Source: Amblyornis subalaris (lineage: Eukaryota; Chordata; Aves; Passeriformes; Ptilonorhynchidae). From it: a stretch of 64,000 nt of DNA. Positions 1 through 12,300 of this stretch are shown here, piece by piece. The translations under genes and the position numbers were made by a program. Every line of letters starts with the position of its first letter. The first letter of the stretch is position 1. The DNA is taken from contig JACAXG010000081.1 in the NCBI GenBank assembly GCA_018881555.1, positions 1,718,399 to 1,782,398 of the forward strand, written 5' to 3'. Under the pieces are notes generated by a model that was given only the letters and a program-made list of their open reading frames with translations, was not told the DNA's origin and made no database searches.

Positions 1-954
1 TCACAGGCAAGATTTGAAAATTTTAATTCTGCAAAACCACATTTAGAATTTACAGAAAATCCAGAGGATTAGCAGGAGCAGTGAGAGCCCTCCTTCTGTA
101 AAACTNATCCCTTACACCTATGGTTTAAACAATCCAGTCATGGCTAATTTGTAGACGACTAGTTCTAAAACTGTTAGAGCAGGGGAGGTTAGTTACAATT
201 AAGTTACAAATATTTTCTGGTGGTGAGAAGTCTGGCATTCCCAGCCCCAACTCACCTGTGTCAGCACACACAGAAGAGCTGTGGGCTCCCAAGCTCTCAG
301 AAAAGAGCTGCAACATGAACTGCTGCTCTCTAGTTGGTGAAGGGCATGGGGATGGTCGGGAAAAATTGGGAAATATGTATTTATTGAATGAAGCAGTCAT
401 TGTGTTACCTGGTAAATGCCAAAGAAACAAAGTGTTCCACTTTAGGATCAGCCTGAGTCTTCTCAAGGTGTCTGNGTTGTTAAAAATGTTATTTAGTACA
501 GGAAAATTTAATTCTGTTTACTATTAAGCAGCACTTGTAGTTAGAGAAACAAAAAAATGGGTGCCTGGCCTATTTACAGTATCAGCAGCACTGCAAAGTT
601 ATTGTAATGCCCCTTANGGCCGAGACTGATAGATCTGTCTTCAGTACAAACAAAACCCAACAGTCTACATTTATAGCTAATGCCTAAAACCACTGAGAGA
701 AAAGTAACTAATTTGCCTTCTTTTACACTTCAGAAAAACCCAAATTGAGACGTTTGAGTTGTGCTAACGCATCTATTTAAATATACATTTCCATGCCCTC
801 CGAGCATAGTGTCCCTCTGACCGCCAAGCAGTTTTCATGTTCAGCTTTCAGACCCCCAGGTCCGGTGATAAAGCCCTGTTAAGGGGGTTATTCCTTACAG
901 CTGGGTGTTTGTTACCTTCCATTTATCCTAAAATCCTTTCCACATATCTGAGCG
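1..954. other. Unassigned AT-rich flank
   Basis: No convincing exon, repeat or RNA gene seen. Short open frames here have no recognisable protein features. Confidence 0.6.
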
Positions 955-1400
955 ATGGATTTGCAGGCAATCCGAACACCTTCACGTTTTGTCCGCGTCT
1001 CAGTCCCGGTGGGGAGGTCACAGAGCGGGATGGGAGCACCGGGCTGGGGGGCTCCGGAGGTGGAGCCGCGGATGCTCCGGGCGCTCCGCGGCCCTGCGGC
1101 CGGTGCTCAGAGAAGCACAGACCCAAACGCAGTGACATGCGGAGCACGGAGAAGGAGAAAGAAGGAGAAGGAGCCCGCGCTGCCTCCGGCTCCTCGGGGA
1201 GAAACACCGGCCCGGGCTCCACACCCGCGCGGAGCTGCGGCGGCTCCGCCCGGCCCACAGGGGACGCTGTGGCGCGGCCGCGACCGCTCTGAGGGGCGGC
1301 CCGAGGGCGGCTCCGAGCACGGGCCCGCCTGGTACCGGCCCCGCGCTTCGCCCCGGGCCCACAAGAGCCGCCGCTGCTCTCCTTCGAAAAACGCTGCATG
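955..1400. promoter_or_regulatory. Orphan CpG island, left block
   Basis: GC- and CpG-rich sequence with several GC boxes (for example near 1245-1310). Overlapping frames are open on both strands, as expected for any GC-rich DNA, and they encode low-complexity Arg/Pro/Gly-rich protein. I read this as a CpG island rather than a gene. It ends where a CR1 copy begins and resumes on the other side, so the two blocks may once have been one island. Confidence 0.5.
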
Positions 1401-1444
1401 AAAAGCAGCATGAGCGGCATGTGATGGGGGGATTCTGCCTCTCT

Positions 1445-1950
1445 GCCCCGCCTAGGTGAAACCCCACCTGCAGAGCTGTCTCCAGCCCTGGGAGCCCAGC
1501 ACAGGAAGGATTTGGGGCTGCTGAAGCGAGTCCAGAGCAGGCACCAAGATCATCAGGAGAACGGAGCAGCTCTGCTGTGAGGAAAGGCTGAGGGAATTGG
1601 GATTGTTCAGCCTGGAGAAGACAAGTTTCGGGGCGATCTAATTGTGGCCTTCCAGTACGTGAAAGGAGACTACAAGGAAGGCAGGACAAGGGGGAATGCC
1701 TTCACATTGACGGAGAATAAGTTAATCTTGGATATTAGGGAGAAATTCTTCCCTGTGTGGGTGGTGAGGCCCTGGCACAGGTTGCCTAGAGAAGCTGTGG
1801 CTGCGGCATCCCTGGAAGTGTCCAAGGCCAGGTTGGACGGGNCTGGGAGCAACCTGGGATAGTGGAAAGTGTCCCTGCCCATGGCAGGNGNTGGCCCTGG
1901 ATGGGATTGAANGTCCCTTCCCGCCCAAACCACTCTGGGATCCTGTGGCA
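1445..1950 (+). mobile_element. CR1 LINE fragment, plus orientation
   Basis: The sequence matches the remembered 3' part of avian CR1. It has the end of the reverse transcriptase frame, the segment reading GTGGTGAGGCCCTGGCACAG, then CATCCCTGGAAGTGTCCAAG, and the CTTCCCGCCCAAACCACTCT tail. It is 5'-truncated and carries several Ns. It sits between two CpG-rich blocks. Confidence 0.9.
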
Positions 1951-1954
1951 CCGC

Positions 1955-2310
1955 CCTCCGCAGCGCGAGCAGCCAATGGGGAGCGAGCACCGCCCACTGT
2001 CCCGCCCCCACTGGGCGGGGCTTCCCCGGCGCGTGGGTCCCTGAGGGGAATTCCTGTGGTGCCGGGTTCGGATCTTGACGGGTCCCGATCCCGATCCTGA
2101 TCCTGATCCTGATCCTGATCCCACTCCCGATCCCGGTCCTGTCCCGGTCCCCATCCCTCTGTCCTGCCTGTCTCGCTGGCCGAGGGCTGCTCCGTCACCT
2201 GGAGCCCACCCGGTGTCCCGGATGCAGCAGGTGAGGCGGAGGCAGCCCCGGGGTGCCCTCAGGGCCCGGGGGGGCTCTCGCCGCGCGGATCGAGTTTTCT
2301 CTGGGAGTCG
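1955..2310 (+). promoter_or_regulatory. Orphan promoter-like block with CCAAT and GC boxes
   Basis: A CCAAT box (1973-1977) is followed within 50 bp by three GC-box type motifs (1991-1997, 2001-2009, 2012-2020). CpG-rich sequence follows, with a hexamer repeat at 2084-2137. At 2221-2236 an ATG CAG CAG is followed by GTGAGG, a good splice donor. This has the architecture of a plus-strand CpG promoter with a first exon. No gene can be named, and the predicted transcript would run toward the 3' end of TSPAN2. Confidence 0.4.
2084..2137. repeat. Hexanucleotide repeat (GATCCT/GATCCC)n
   Basis: Tandem GATCCY hexamers, with degenerate copies extending a little to the right. Lies in the promoter-like CpG block. 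Confidence 0.85.
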
Positions 2311-2606
2311 TTTATTCCAGGTTATTTTTATTAGGAAGTTGTTTCAAATTCAAGACACAAAGCCGATAAAACGCCACTTCGGAACACATCATAGGGAAGT
2401 GAAAGCTAATTTCAGCCACAGAGTTAAGTTTGTTTTCTCTCAAAGCAAGAGGTAATTCTGCCAGAGACTTGGCAGCATGAACTGAGATGCCAGTTCTGTC
2501 TAAAGTCGTAATTTGTGCTGTAACATACACGTTATCCTGGAAACGGTTTGTATTTTGGAGAACCTCGTGGCTGGAGCACCAATAGAGAGGAAGAAGATTG
2601 AAAAGC

Positions 2607-2616
2607 TTTATTTATT
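2607..2616 (-). terminator. Candidate distal polyadenylation signal pair
   Basis: Two overlapping AATAAA hexamers on the minus strand (2611-2616 and 2607-2612) are followed by a pyrimidine-rich stretch in the minus direction. If used by TSPAN2, the 3' UTR would be about 3.7 kb. Confidence 0.35.
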
Positions 2617-5600
2617 TACATTTTCTATGAACAGCATCCAATGCTGTTAATCCAGAGCCTCCAAAGGCTGTACAATACAGCATTTGAGGGCTTAAGACAA
2701 CTCAATTTCTTTTTGAAGACACATGAAATGTATTTTGTTATAAAACTATAAGTATCAAGACAAGTGAAATACGACTCTCCATTGTAGGGATGTCACAGGG
2801 CTGAGCTTCATCAGCTCCCATACTCTGCAAGGTACCAAGGCTGAGGGTTCCCTGTGACAAAGGAAGCTCCCGCTGAAATCAGTTACTTAGAAAAATTAGA
2901 TGAGGGGAATGTGAATAAGGATGTTTAGAGACACAATAAGGGCATCAACAACTTATGTCTTTATGCTTTAGGACAAAGTGTTTGACAGGAGAACAAGAAA
3001 ATGTGTATGATCTGCTTTCAGAATTATCACCTGGAGGGATCTGATCTTTTGTCACTTTCCTGTGAAAAAAGGTGCAAGGGACAGGATAAATGGGTATTTC
3101 TGCTGCCTTACCTGGCAGTAAGTGGTGCAGGGAAAGAACAGCTGCGTTTGCTGTCTCTCAAAGAGTTAAAAAAGACCTTCAGTTACTAAGATGCAGAGAA
3201 AACTGCAATTACATTAAGCACCTCACAACAGCAGGAAACTACAAAAGACCTTTATCCCTGGATTCTGTTAAAGGCACTAGTATAGGAATAACATGTTGAT
3301 TTCCAGCTTAATTTATACCAATAACTTAGAGAACTAAACCAGTAACAGGTATTGTCCTGTTCCTGGTATGCAGTGCAAGTATCCCCTAGACCTAAATAAC
3401 AGTAACCCTAGAGCTTATGCAGGAATGCTCAGAAAAATAAATGCCCTGTTTAGAGGAAGAAAAAAACCAAACCACAAACCCAAAATACTTCAGCAGAAAG
3501 TTCGGTGGTTCGAGTCTGAATGGGTAGAAGGTTTTTTTGTACCACTTTTCCCTGTTTTCCTAAGGCACTGGGATGGTTTTGTACTTCTGGGGGAGTGGAG
3601 GGCTGGGGAAGCAACAGCAGGTCCTGCAAGCTGCCTTGGCATTCAGTGCATCTCAAAGCAGGAGTGGGCATCTTCCAACTTACTCAAGAATTAATAAATA
3701 AAGAGATAAACTCTGGTCCTGTCATTACATTCTGGTGCTACAAATTTGAGGAATTAAACCAAATTACATATAGATGTGTTTAAAATAAATGAAGTACTAT
3801 GAGGGGGAGTGTAACAGAAAGAAATAGCTTTATTTTCAGTCAGTTTCTGTCCCTGTAGGGCAACAATCTTGGAACCAGAACCACTGTCTGTGGTGCTATT
3901 TTTACTGATTTTCCTGGAAAGCTGGCTTGCCCTGAGTGGCAAAAATGACACTACAGGGGTTTCTTCTTTCTGCCAGTACTGCCTTGGCAGAACACACCCN
4001 AGCTGGGCACTACCCCTTCATCTCTCCAGAGCAGAACCACTGTAGGGACAGTCTGAGGTACACCTGGGAGCCAGGAAATTGCTTTGCTGGCTGCTGTGTT
4101 AAACTGATTTCTAAGTTTCAGCTTGAGACCCTCATGGGTTTGGTGCCAATGCCATTCTCCCAGCTGAGCCTTTCTTAGGAGCAAGCAGCAGATCAGGGCC
4201 CTGTCTCTAGGTCTGATTCTTGCAGAACAAGGTCCCAGGCCCTGTTTTTAATTGACACCCATTGCTAATCAGCTGTGACAGTGACACAAGCCTGACTCTT
4301 TTCTGGTGTGTGACCTAATGTGTCCCTGCCAGCCTGAAGCTCAGCCTGGACACAGCTCAGTTGGCAGTGCCTGCCGTGCCCAGCTCTTAGGGCAGTGCCA
4401 CAGCTTGTGGTTGGATCACTGGAAAAGAGAAATCTGTGTAAAAGACAGCAAGATGTGTTAATTAAACCAGATACTTGGAGCAGCAACACTTTTCCAAATG
4501 GTGAAGTGACAGAAAACTGATGGGAGTTTGAGTTTCTTTTGGGAGTAAGAGATAAATAATAAATAATAAAGGGTGGTATATTCCACACAAACATGTGCAC
4601 TAGAATACAAATATTTCCTGAAATCCCAATTCATTCCACTGTTTTTCAGTGGAATAAAGACCCCATGACTTGTAAATGCCAAGGCCTTTTAGACATTGGA
4701 CTATTTCAATGTGTAGTTTTAACTGCGTTTCTCCCCATTGTGTGTGGAACAACTGCATCGGGAATTTGAACTGGTGATCACCAGATCTGCTGCTATGGGT
4801 GTTGTATAATTAGCAAAAAGCTGTTCTCTGAAATGGTGAAATATCTCGAGTAAGCCAAACATTAAGAGATCCTGAGCCTTTGATGTAATTTATTTTCCCC
4901 TTCTGGGGACAACCTTTCTCCCTTCTAGGCTGGTTCAAAAGGAACATTCTCTTATGAATAAATATGACAAATAGAAAAATAAAAATATAGAAACAAACTA
5001 TGTAAACGCAAGCCCTGAGGTATTTCAAGCACACAGTGTCATTTTTATACCTGACATGCAATCTAAAGGTGCCAGTAAGAAAACTTACTTATGGCTCTGT
5101 AAAAATGTCCCATCTTTCTTTCCTGCCTTACACCCCCAAGAAAGGGCGAGAGGTTGAGGTAAGAGCCCCGTGGAAGCTGTGATAGTCACAGAAGCAGAAA
5201 CTGAGGATATTAAAGTGCTGTGTGTCTTTTTCTGACCACTTTCACTCTTTGTTTGGCTTCCACAGGTCGGTTAGATTCTACAGAGATCTGACAAAGGGGC
5301 TGCTTTTCTGGATCTAGGCTCCACTCCTGCACCAGTTTGTAGCCACAGTGAGGCTTTCGGGACAAAGGGGCTGCTGAACGTGGATTTTAGTGGCCCCTTG
5401 AAGTCACAGCTGGGATTTTTGGTGTATGTCAGCCTAGCCTGGGAAGCTTAAGCACACTTTGCACTGCAATTGGTCCCAAATGATGCCTGGTCTTGCCAGC
5501 TTCCCACCTCTTTCCCCCTCTTCCTTTAGCCTGGATCTCCTTGGACCTGTTTCCTCCCCCAGAGCTTTCTGCATTTGCATGAAGGGTCCAATCCTACAAA

Positions 5601-5712
5601 AAATAAATATCCAGTCTCTGCATGACAGTGAAGTCAATGGGTCTACTCACATGAATTAAAGTTTGCTGGAGCAGGCCCTTAGGCATTAATTTTTTTTTAA
5701 ATAAAGTCCAAT

Positions 5713-5718
5713 TTTATT
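5713..5718 (-). terminator. Candidate proximal polyadenylation signal
   Basis: A canonical AATAAA hexamer on the minus strand, 580 bp past the TSPAN2 stop codon. It could give a short 3' UTR. AT-rich DNA makes chance hexamers common. Confidence 0.25.
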
Positions 5719-6297
5719 AATGCTACTCTGTTTGGGATTTGGAAAGAAAAGTTACAAAGTAGATTATAGGTCTTCTTACAATGGCATTTGTTCCTCTGCT
5801 AATTCTTGGCAAACAGGGGCTCATTGTGAGAGGGTTCCAAGTACTGTGTCCCTGTGGGATGTGCACATCCTGCACAGGGACACTCTGGATGCACACACAA
5901 CATGTTCCATTTGCAAACACTTACCTAGACAAGGTACTGCACATCCAGGGACCTGCTCATGTCCATATATATTTGTAAGGAGAAATGCATGTGCTTACAC
6001 AAAGTCTATACATGTGTAAACTCTTAATTGCACATATACAAACATTAAAAATCAAATTAGTCTTCGATGCACCTTTGCTCTTTTTCATTAAAAAGGACAT
6101 TTTAAAACCCTTTTTTTGCTCACTTCACTTCAGTTTTACTGTAACTAATACAATTCACCTGATCACCTAATGGGATATTTTCCTCTCAGTATGTTAAAAC
6201 ACTGATTAAAATGCATTACAATTATTAACTTGGGTAGAAGAGCACTTCTTGTAAGCTTAGTCTGGAACTCCTGGGACATAGTTGTGCAGTGACAGTT

Positions 6298-6363
6298 TTA
6301 GATCATGTCTCTCGTGTTACGGATCGCACAGCACAGAACCATGCTGAATATCATGCCAAAGAT
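6298..6363 (-). CDS. TSPAN2: TSPAN2 coding exon 8 and stop
   Basis: This exon of 66 nt encodes [21 protein letters not shown] and a TAA stop. It completes TM4 and the short cytoplasmic tail. The acceptor is TTCTAG. The tail differs from the human one, as remembered, by only two conservative changes. Confidence 0.95.
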   Translation of the reverse strand: MFGMIFSMVLCCAIRNTRDMI

Positions 6364-9300
6364 CTAGAAGAGAAGGGATGTGATTTAGGGATCCACTTAC
6401 AAAACAGTTATAACATAATCTGCATATCAGAACAATCTGAAGGTCCCTATGGCAGAGTAGTGGCTGCTCCCATGTACAAACCCCAAAACATTAAACAATA
6501 AACATGAAAGAGATTTCACTGATCCTCAAAGCCAAGATTTTATCTACTCACGCTGGTTTCACTGTTCTTTGTTCTAAATGTCCAGGCCAGCAGCACTGCC
6601 CCAAATATTAATATTATTAGCATAAATTTAACTGACATAATAACTGTGACTACTGGTCACAGAAGGTTCTGAGTTTCAGAATGCTTCTACATGGAATACT
6701 ACACACTTGAGTAAGAGCAGAGGGTGATTCCAGAGCCCCTGGAGCTGGTGCTGAGCTCTTAATAGTTACTGTGCTCAAGAGCAAGACATTATGTATACAT
6801 TAAATATAAGACTCCACTCATGTCAGGGAACTTGTTAACTAGAGGGAATNATAAAAGCAGAGAACAGTGGGTGTTGCCAAAGTCTCCAGAAATTCCTTTC
6901 TTGCCCCAGGTTGATTCTCCAAAGCAGCTGCCTCCTGAGCCTGCCCTGCTAAGGGTGGGACACAGGCAGTTAAACCACTGAGTTCACATCCCCTCCCCAC
7001 ACTCCTCCCTAAGGAAGGACAAGCTGAGCTGTCACAGCCCAGTGAGTGTCAGAAACAAGCACAGAAAATTGTGCAGGTGCATTTCTGTCCCTGAAGAGGT
7101 TGTGGTCACTTCAGGACCTCCGCTGAGTGTGAGGTGAGGATCCAAGGGGAGATGATCCTGGTTCTGGTGTGTCCTTGAGGTTACTGAACTCTGTCTCACC
7201 CATGTTGCGTTACTGTACTTTTGAGTACCTTCATGTTTCATACAGACCCCAGGATTGTTTAATTCCCACACCACGGTTTCCATTACCTACAGAAACCTNC
7301 AGCTGCTTTTAAGTGTCCACACAAACCCATGAACCTCCTGCTCTTCCCAGCAGCCAAAGGAGTGTTCCTTTACTAAAATTCTGGCTCTTCGTCTGAGTCT
7401 GGCTGGTGTCTGAGTCTGAAGGAAATCGTGGCACAGACGTCCTGGAGAAAGCTTTGTGCTAAAGCCCGGTGAGCCCCAGCATGCCTGTCCTGCCACATCC
7501 TGGGGACAGGGTGACATCTATTGGTCACAGCTCTAGTAGGTACTTTCTATTCCTCATGAAAACTAAGGAATGTATCCTAAAGGATATAAAGCATCAGCCT
7601 GCAGTTGTTTTGGAACAGATTAAATGCTGCTACAGCCTTCTGCTTTTCAGTTTGGTTCATGTGCACCCTGCTTGCCTACTATTACAACAAAATAAGATTA
7701 CCATTTGGANCCTGTCTGAGGACACAAAATAAACTTGTCACACAGCTCTACTTGCACTGATGAGGACAGTCACCAGGGAGAGGACACACTGGAAGTGATA
7801 AGAGTTGAGGAATCTCACTAGTTGCTGCAAAACACCTTCCACAAAGCTTTGAGTAAGGGACAGAGTGCTGGGCTCAAGTACAGATTTGAGAACATGGATT
7901 TACTCACTGTGATGCCAGCAATTGCAATTCCAACAATTCCAACTAAGTGCAGATTAGTATCAATTACATTCTGAATTTCAACCAGGCAGTTCTGTTAAAA
8001 ACAAAATGGAAAGATTTTTTACTCCTCAAAAAACTGTATTCCAAACAACTCCATCGGCTGTTCCTACTGAACAACAGATGAACACNAAAAATATTAGTGC
8101 AGTCACCATCCTAATTCCTGCATCTAAGCCTTGTGTTTTGTTGGGTAATTTTCACAGCATCTTCCCTTTTCTAGTGATGCATCTGTACCTCTTGCCTGGA
8201 GAGGCTGACNCATGCAAGTAATTTTCTTACACTCAGTTTTCCCTAAATTTAACCCCTTTCTATAACAGGCCATGCTAAATCGGGAGGTTTGGTGCTTCAT
8301 TTTGACANTGTACTCACAAGCAGATTCCACAAAAAGGGAGAAATTACAGAAATAATCCTTTTTAGCACCAATGAAGTTTCTAGTCAGGAGGCTCCATGCA
8401 TGACTAAGGGGCCACTTGCAAAAATTCAGCCTCCGTGGGGAATTTGGGGTCTGTTTTGTCACTTCCTTCTCCCTTTTCCTTTCAGATGATGTAATATTCT
8501 CTCAGCTACCATGGGATGCCACAAAGAGGTGTCACAGCTGAGGGCAATATGACCTCCAGCTTAATTCTGCCTCCGCTCTGCTCCATTCCATAAGGAACTT
8601 CATGCTGGGATTTGCAAGGTAAAAGGAAGTTCTTCCTTTCTTTTACTTACAGAATGTCTCCAATTTTACTAAACAATTGACATGAGAAAGTGATTAGAAC
8701 AAGCAGGACAGAGGACACTTGCCTTTGGCAGCTGGATATTCTCTGGACAGGGTAATCCCGGTGGTTGTTCCACATTACCTTTACCACAGCACTGGAGCTG
8801 AATGAGAGAGAGAGATGAAGGATCAAAGAGGGGGAAACCACAGACTTTAATACTGAAAGTCAGTTACTACTTTCATACTGAAAGTGAGATAATAAATAAC
8901 TAAAAAAAAGAATCTGTACAGATTATTCTCTATATTTAAACTGCTGCTTCTGGTAGAGTTCCAACTGTGTGGAACAAAGTTCTCAAAAATGAGTTTCAAT
9001 TGCCTGAGGCCACAGCAAACAGGCAAATTTGTATTAACAACAATGTACAAAAGGGATTTTTATTACAGTATTTCATAACAAAGCAAACAAGTGGATTTGG
9101 GAAAAGCAGATCCCTGGCTTACAAGGAAACAGGAGTTCTTGAAGGGAGAATGCAGAAAGTTCAAATATCACATATGGAATTATGGGCGATGCACAAAAGC
9201 TACAGCAGAGAATGCTGGAATTTTATTTCTGACACAACATTGTGCTGGGTTTGGAGACAGTAATAAATCAGTTTCAGAGGGTTTGTTTTTCCTGTTTGCC

Positions 9301-12300
9301 TATCTCCCACAAAATGCTTGGAATTCCTCTTTGGGTCAGAAATAACAGCTATGGGAGAAGGACAAAAGGGTCTGAGGTTGTGAAATGTTTGTTCTAAAGA
9401 ACGTGGGAATTGCTGTAAGGAGCAACAAAGCTTGGGCTTGATCTCCATGGGAGGCAGTGTAGATACAGGATGGACACAAATAGGATTCAAGAAGTCACAG
9501 GTTGTAACTCTGATTCAGACACTTTTTGGGTGGCCTGAACTGTGTCTTACATGTGCTTTTGGTCTTTCACCTAGTTGGTTCAGCCAGCGACAGGATCTGC
9601 CACACTGTAGGTCCTGGGACATGGGTCACATTGACAAATGCAGAGAGATGCAGACATTTCTCCCTCTCTCTGCATTTGTGAGTACTTATTCTTGGATTTC
9701 AATTTCGAGAAGAGCCATAATAGTAATTTCTTCTGCACAACAAAGACCAGAAGCATCAGAAATTTCAAAGCCTGGCTAATTGCACTTTCAAAGGTAGAAA
9801 TCCAAAAACCAGAATTCTGACAGAGCCNTCAGGGTTGTGAGCCTCTGGCTCCATTTTAAGTATACTCAGTTCTATTTTTCCATACCTCAGAGAGAGGAAT
9901 TCTGGATTCTAACAGGTAATGACAGTGGAGCAGCAGAGTGGGGGGTTAAAGTCGAGGGGTACTCACAGCCACGTGGTAGCGATAGATGGTACTGTTGACC
10001 TTCCCNGCTGGGTTTTTCACATAGTCCTCATAGGCATCATCATAAATTTTCTGGGCTTCCTGTATTGCCTGCAGAAATGAGACTTTCCATGTGAGTGGCA
10101 AATCAGTCTTACCCCCAATCCAAGACTTCCACCTCGTGTCATCACCTCCAGAGCAGAAAATTGTGCCTGGTAAACAGGTATGATGACTGGAAAGGCAGGA
10201 GGTTTTGTGGCCTGGTGGAATTCAGAGAATCAGAATGTTCATAGGCTCTATTCTGTGCTTTGGTTAAACACTCTTAGGTGGAGAAGTTCAGTGCCTGAAT
10301 TTGTTTGCTCTTTTCTCAAGCAATACCCTCTTTTTGCACAGTTCCCCTTGATGTTCCTTGTGGATGGAAGGTTGAACCACACCTACAGTCTTTCTTTAAG
10401 AGAGGGGGCAAAAGCTGCATCCCTTTCTGGACTTGTGATAAGACAAGCTCTCATTGGCTCCAGATAAAAATGTCAGAGTCTTCCTGGAAACAGACTCNGG
10501 AAAGTTTTCCTGTGGAAGAGCCAGGTCAGTGGTCACTGGAATCCATAACTACCCCACTTTTACGTTAGAGGCTGTTTGCTACTTACCACTTTCTTGCCTA
10601 TGAAGGCAAATACTCCAGCAGTGACCTCAGCTGCAAATATCACCAGCAGGCAAGCAAAGAACTGTGGAGGAAGGAGAGAATCTCCCATGAAGGTACCTTG
10701 TTCCCAGCGGCTGCCAGCCAGCCCCCCATCCTCCCCAGGGCTCAACACCCTACTCTGGGCCAAAGCTGCAGAGGAGGGTTTGCACAAGGCTGCCAAGGCA
10801 GATTTCCTGTCATATGGAAACAAAGGGGCAATGGCAAAGATGTGGCTCAGGTGGACCTTCAGGAAAATGAGAAGGTAATTCCAAGGAATATATCACAAGA
10901 GGCAAGCAAGGGAACNTCTTTATGCATGGCAGCTCTGCAGTAGCACGGTGGCTGCTGAGTCCAGAGAAGCTGGATTAGCCAGTAAAAGGACACAGGACCT
11001 TTCAGGTGTTGGACAGTAAAGATCTTTCCATTAATGACACCAAGCATTGGATGCTTTGGGTGATTTTCCTGCACAGCCCAGGCCCTGGAAACCTTTTACT
11101 CACTGCTCCGAGTAAGCACTGGGACTCCCGCGCTGCTCCACAGCACCCGAAAAATCCAACTGCAGACATGATGGCCCCTGCTCCCACCAGCACATAGAGT
11201 CCTGTGGAAAATCAGAGCCAGGCAGCAAGTTAAGAAAGTTTCTTTCCCCAAAGCCTCCTACTTATTTCATCAAGCCCACCCATTTATAGGTAACACAGTC
11301 TCTGCTCTCACAAAGCTGGTTACACAAAAAAGTTTCGCCACAGGGGGAGACCAATGATTTCTTGGGAATTCTTGGAGAATTAAATGAGATTATTTGGAAT
11401 TAGCTCAGTTGCTTAGAGCATGGTGCTAGAAACACCAAGTTGGCAGGTTTGATTCCTGGATGGGTGTGGTGGTTTAGGCTGGTATAACCACGACAATGGG
11501 CCATTCGCTTAAGACTGGACTTGATGATTCTTGTGGGTCCCTTCCAACTCAGAATATTCTGTGATAAGAATCTGTGTCTTACATCTTCCAAGTTTCCTGT
11601 CTCAGGGATAGCTCAATACAGGAAGAACAAACACTATACCATCCAGAAGCCCCTTACAGTGAGGAATGTAAGAAAAAAACCCCCAACATTGCTAGAGGGC
11701 TTATTTCTGGGAAACCTGGGGCTGGAAATGTGCTGTAATGTTCTGCAAGGGTGGAACTTAAAGAAACATGGGAGATGTCAGTGTAGCCCCATACAGATCT
11801 AGGACCCCAGCTGTAACCTGCCACCTGTAAAACTGCTAGAAATACATTCAACAGGTGGGTTTTTCTGTTTTTTTGTTTGTTTGTTTGGTTGGTTTTATTG
11901 TATGGGCTTTATCTAGGACAAAAGGAAATCAGAGCACAGAGTTTTTCTTCCCTCACTTGTGAACGTACATTTTTGGACCTGTGCTTAGGCAAACCCTCTG
12001 TTCCTGTGGGAGTCAGCTCCCATCAGACCACAACCACTGGAGTTGTGCCTTGTCCCTGGTACCATATTGGTGTAATTCTAGTCCTTGCTTTGTGCAGGAC
12101 ACGCAGAAATCTGCTGTGCCAAGCCACTGCTAGGGAAAAGAGCTTCATTTTCCGTTCCCTCGTGTCTTCCCTGGTGAGGGGACAGTGGAGCTGCAGGCAG
12201 AGTGCACTAGAGGGCACAGTGAGCCTTGCTCCCAGCCTGGGCTGCCCAGACTTCCAGTGAGTGCCTTTAGTGTGCTCAGTTACCCGTGTAAACATTATTA

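Larger units (their letters stand above)
2607..6297 (-). other. TSPAN2: Probable TSPAN2 3' UTR and flank
   Basis: This is the stretch downstream of the TSPAN2 stop, with no coding frame I trust. On the minus strand the first candidate polyadenylation signal is AATAAA at 5713-5718. A stronger-looking overlapping pair lies at 2607-2616. The true 3' end could be at either, at both, or elsewhere. No transposon copy is obvious in this stretch. Confidence 0.4.

Noticed and set aside
923..1689. Overlapping long open frames on both strands in GC-rich DNA
   Set aside because: The predicted proteins are Arg/Pro/Gly-rich with no domain, and several frames are open at once, as CpG-island composition predicts. 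Part of the stretch is CR1.
3500..3525. B-box-like GGTTCGAGTCT resembling a tRNA T-arm
   Set aside because: No A box, anticodon arm or closing acceptor stem lies upstream.
8715..8722. Alternative GT donor for TSPAN2 intron 6 a few bases past the GC donor
   Set aside because: It would add bases that break the frame into exon 7, while the GC donor keeps phase 0 and matches the donor consensus.
11396..11470. Functional tRNA-Ile gene
   Set aside because: The acceptor stem does not pair, there are arm mismatches, and a CR1-like tail follows directly, so it is a SINE head.
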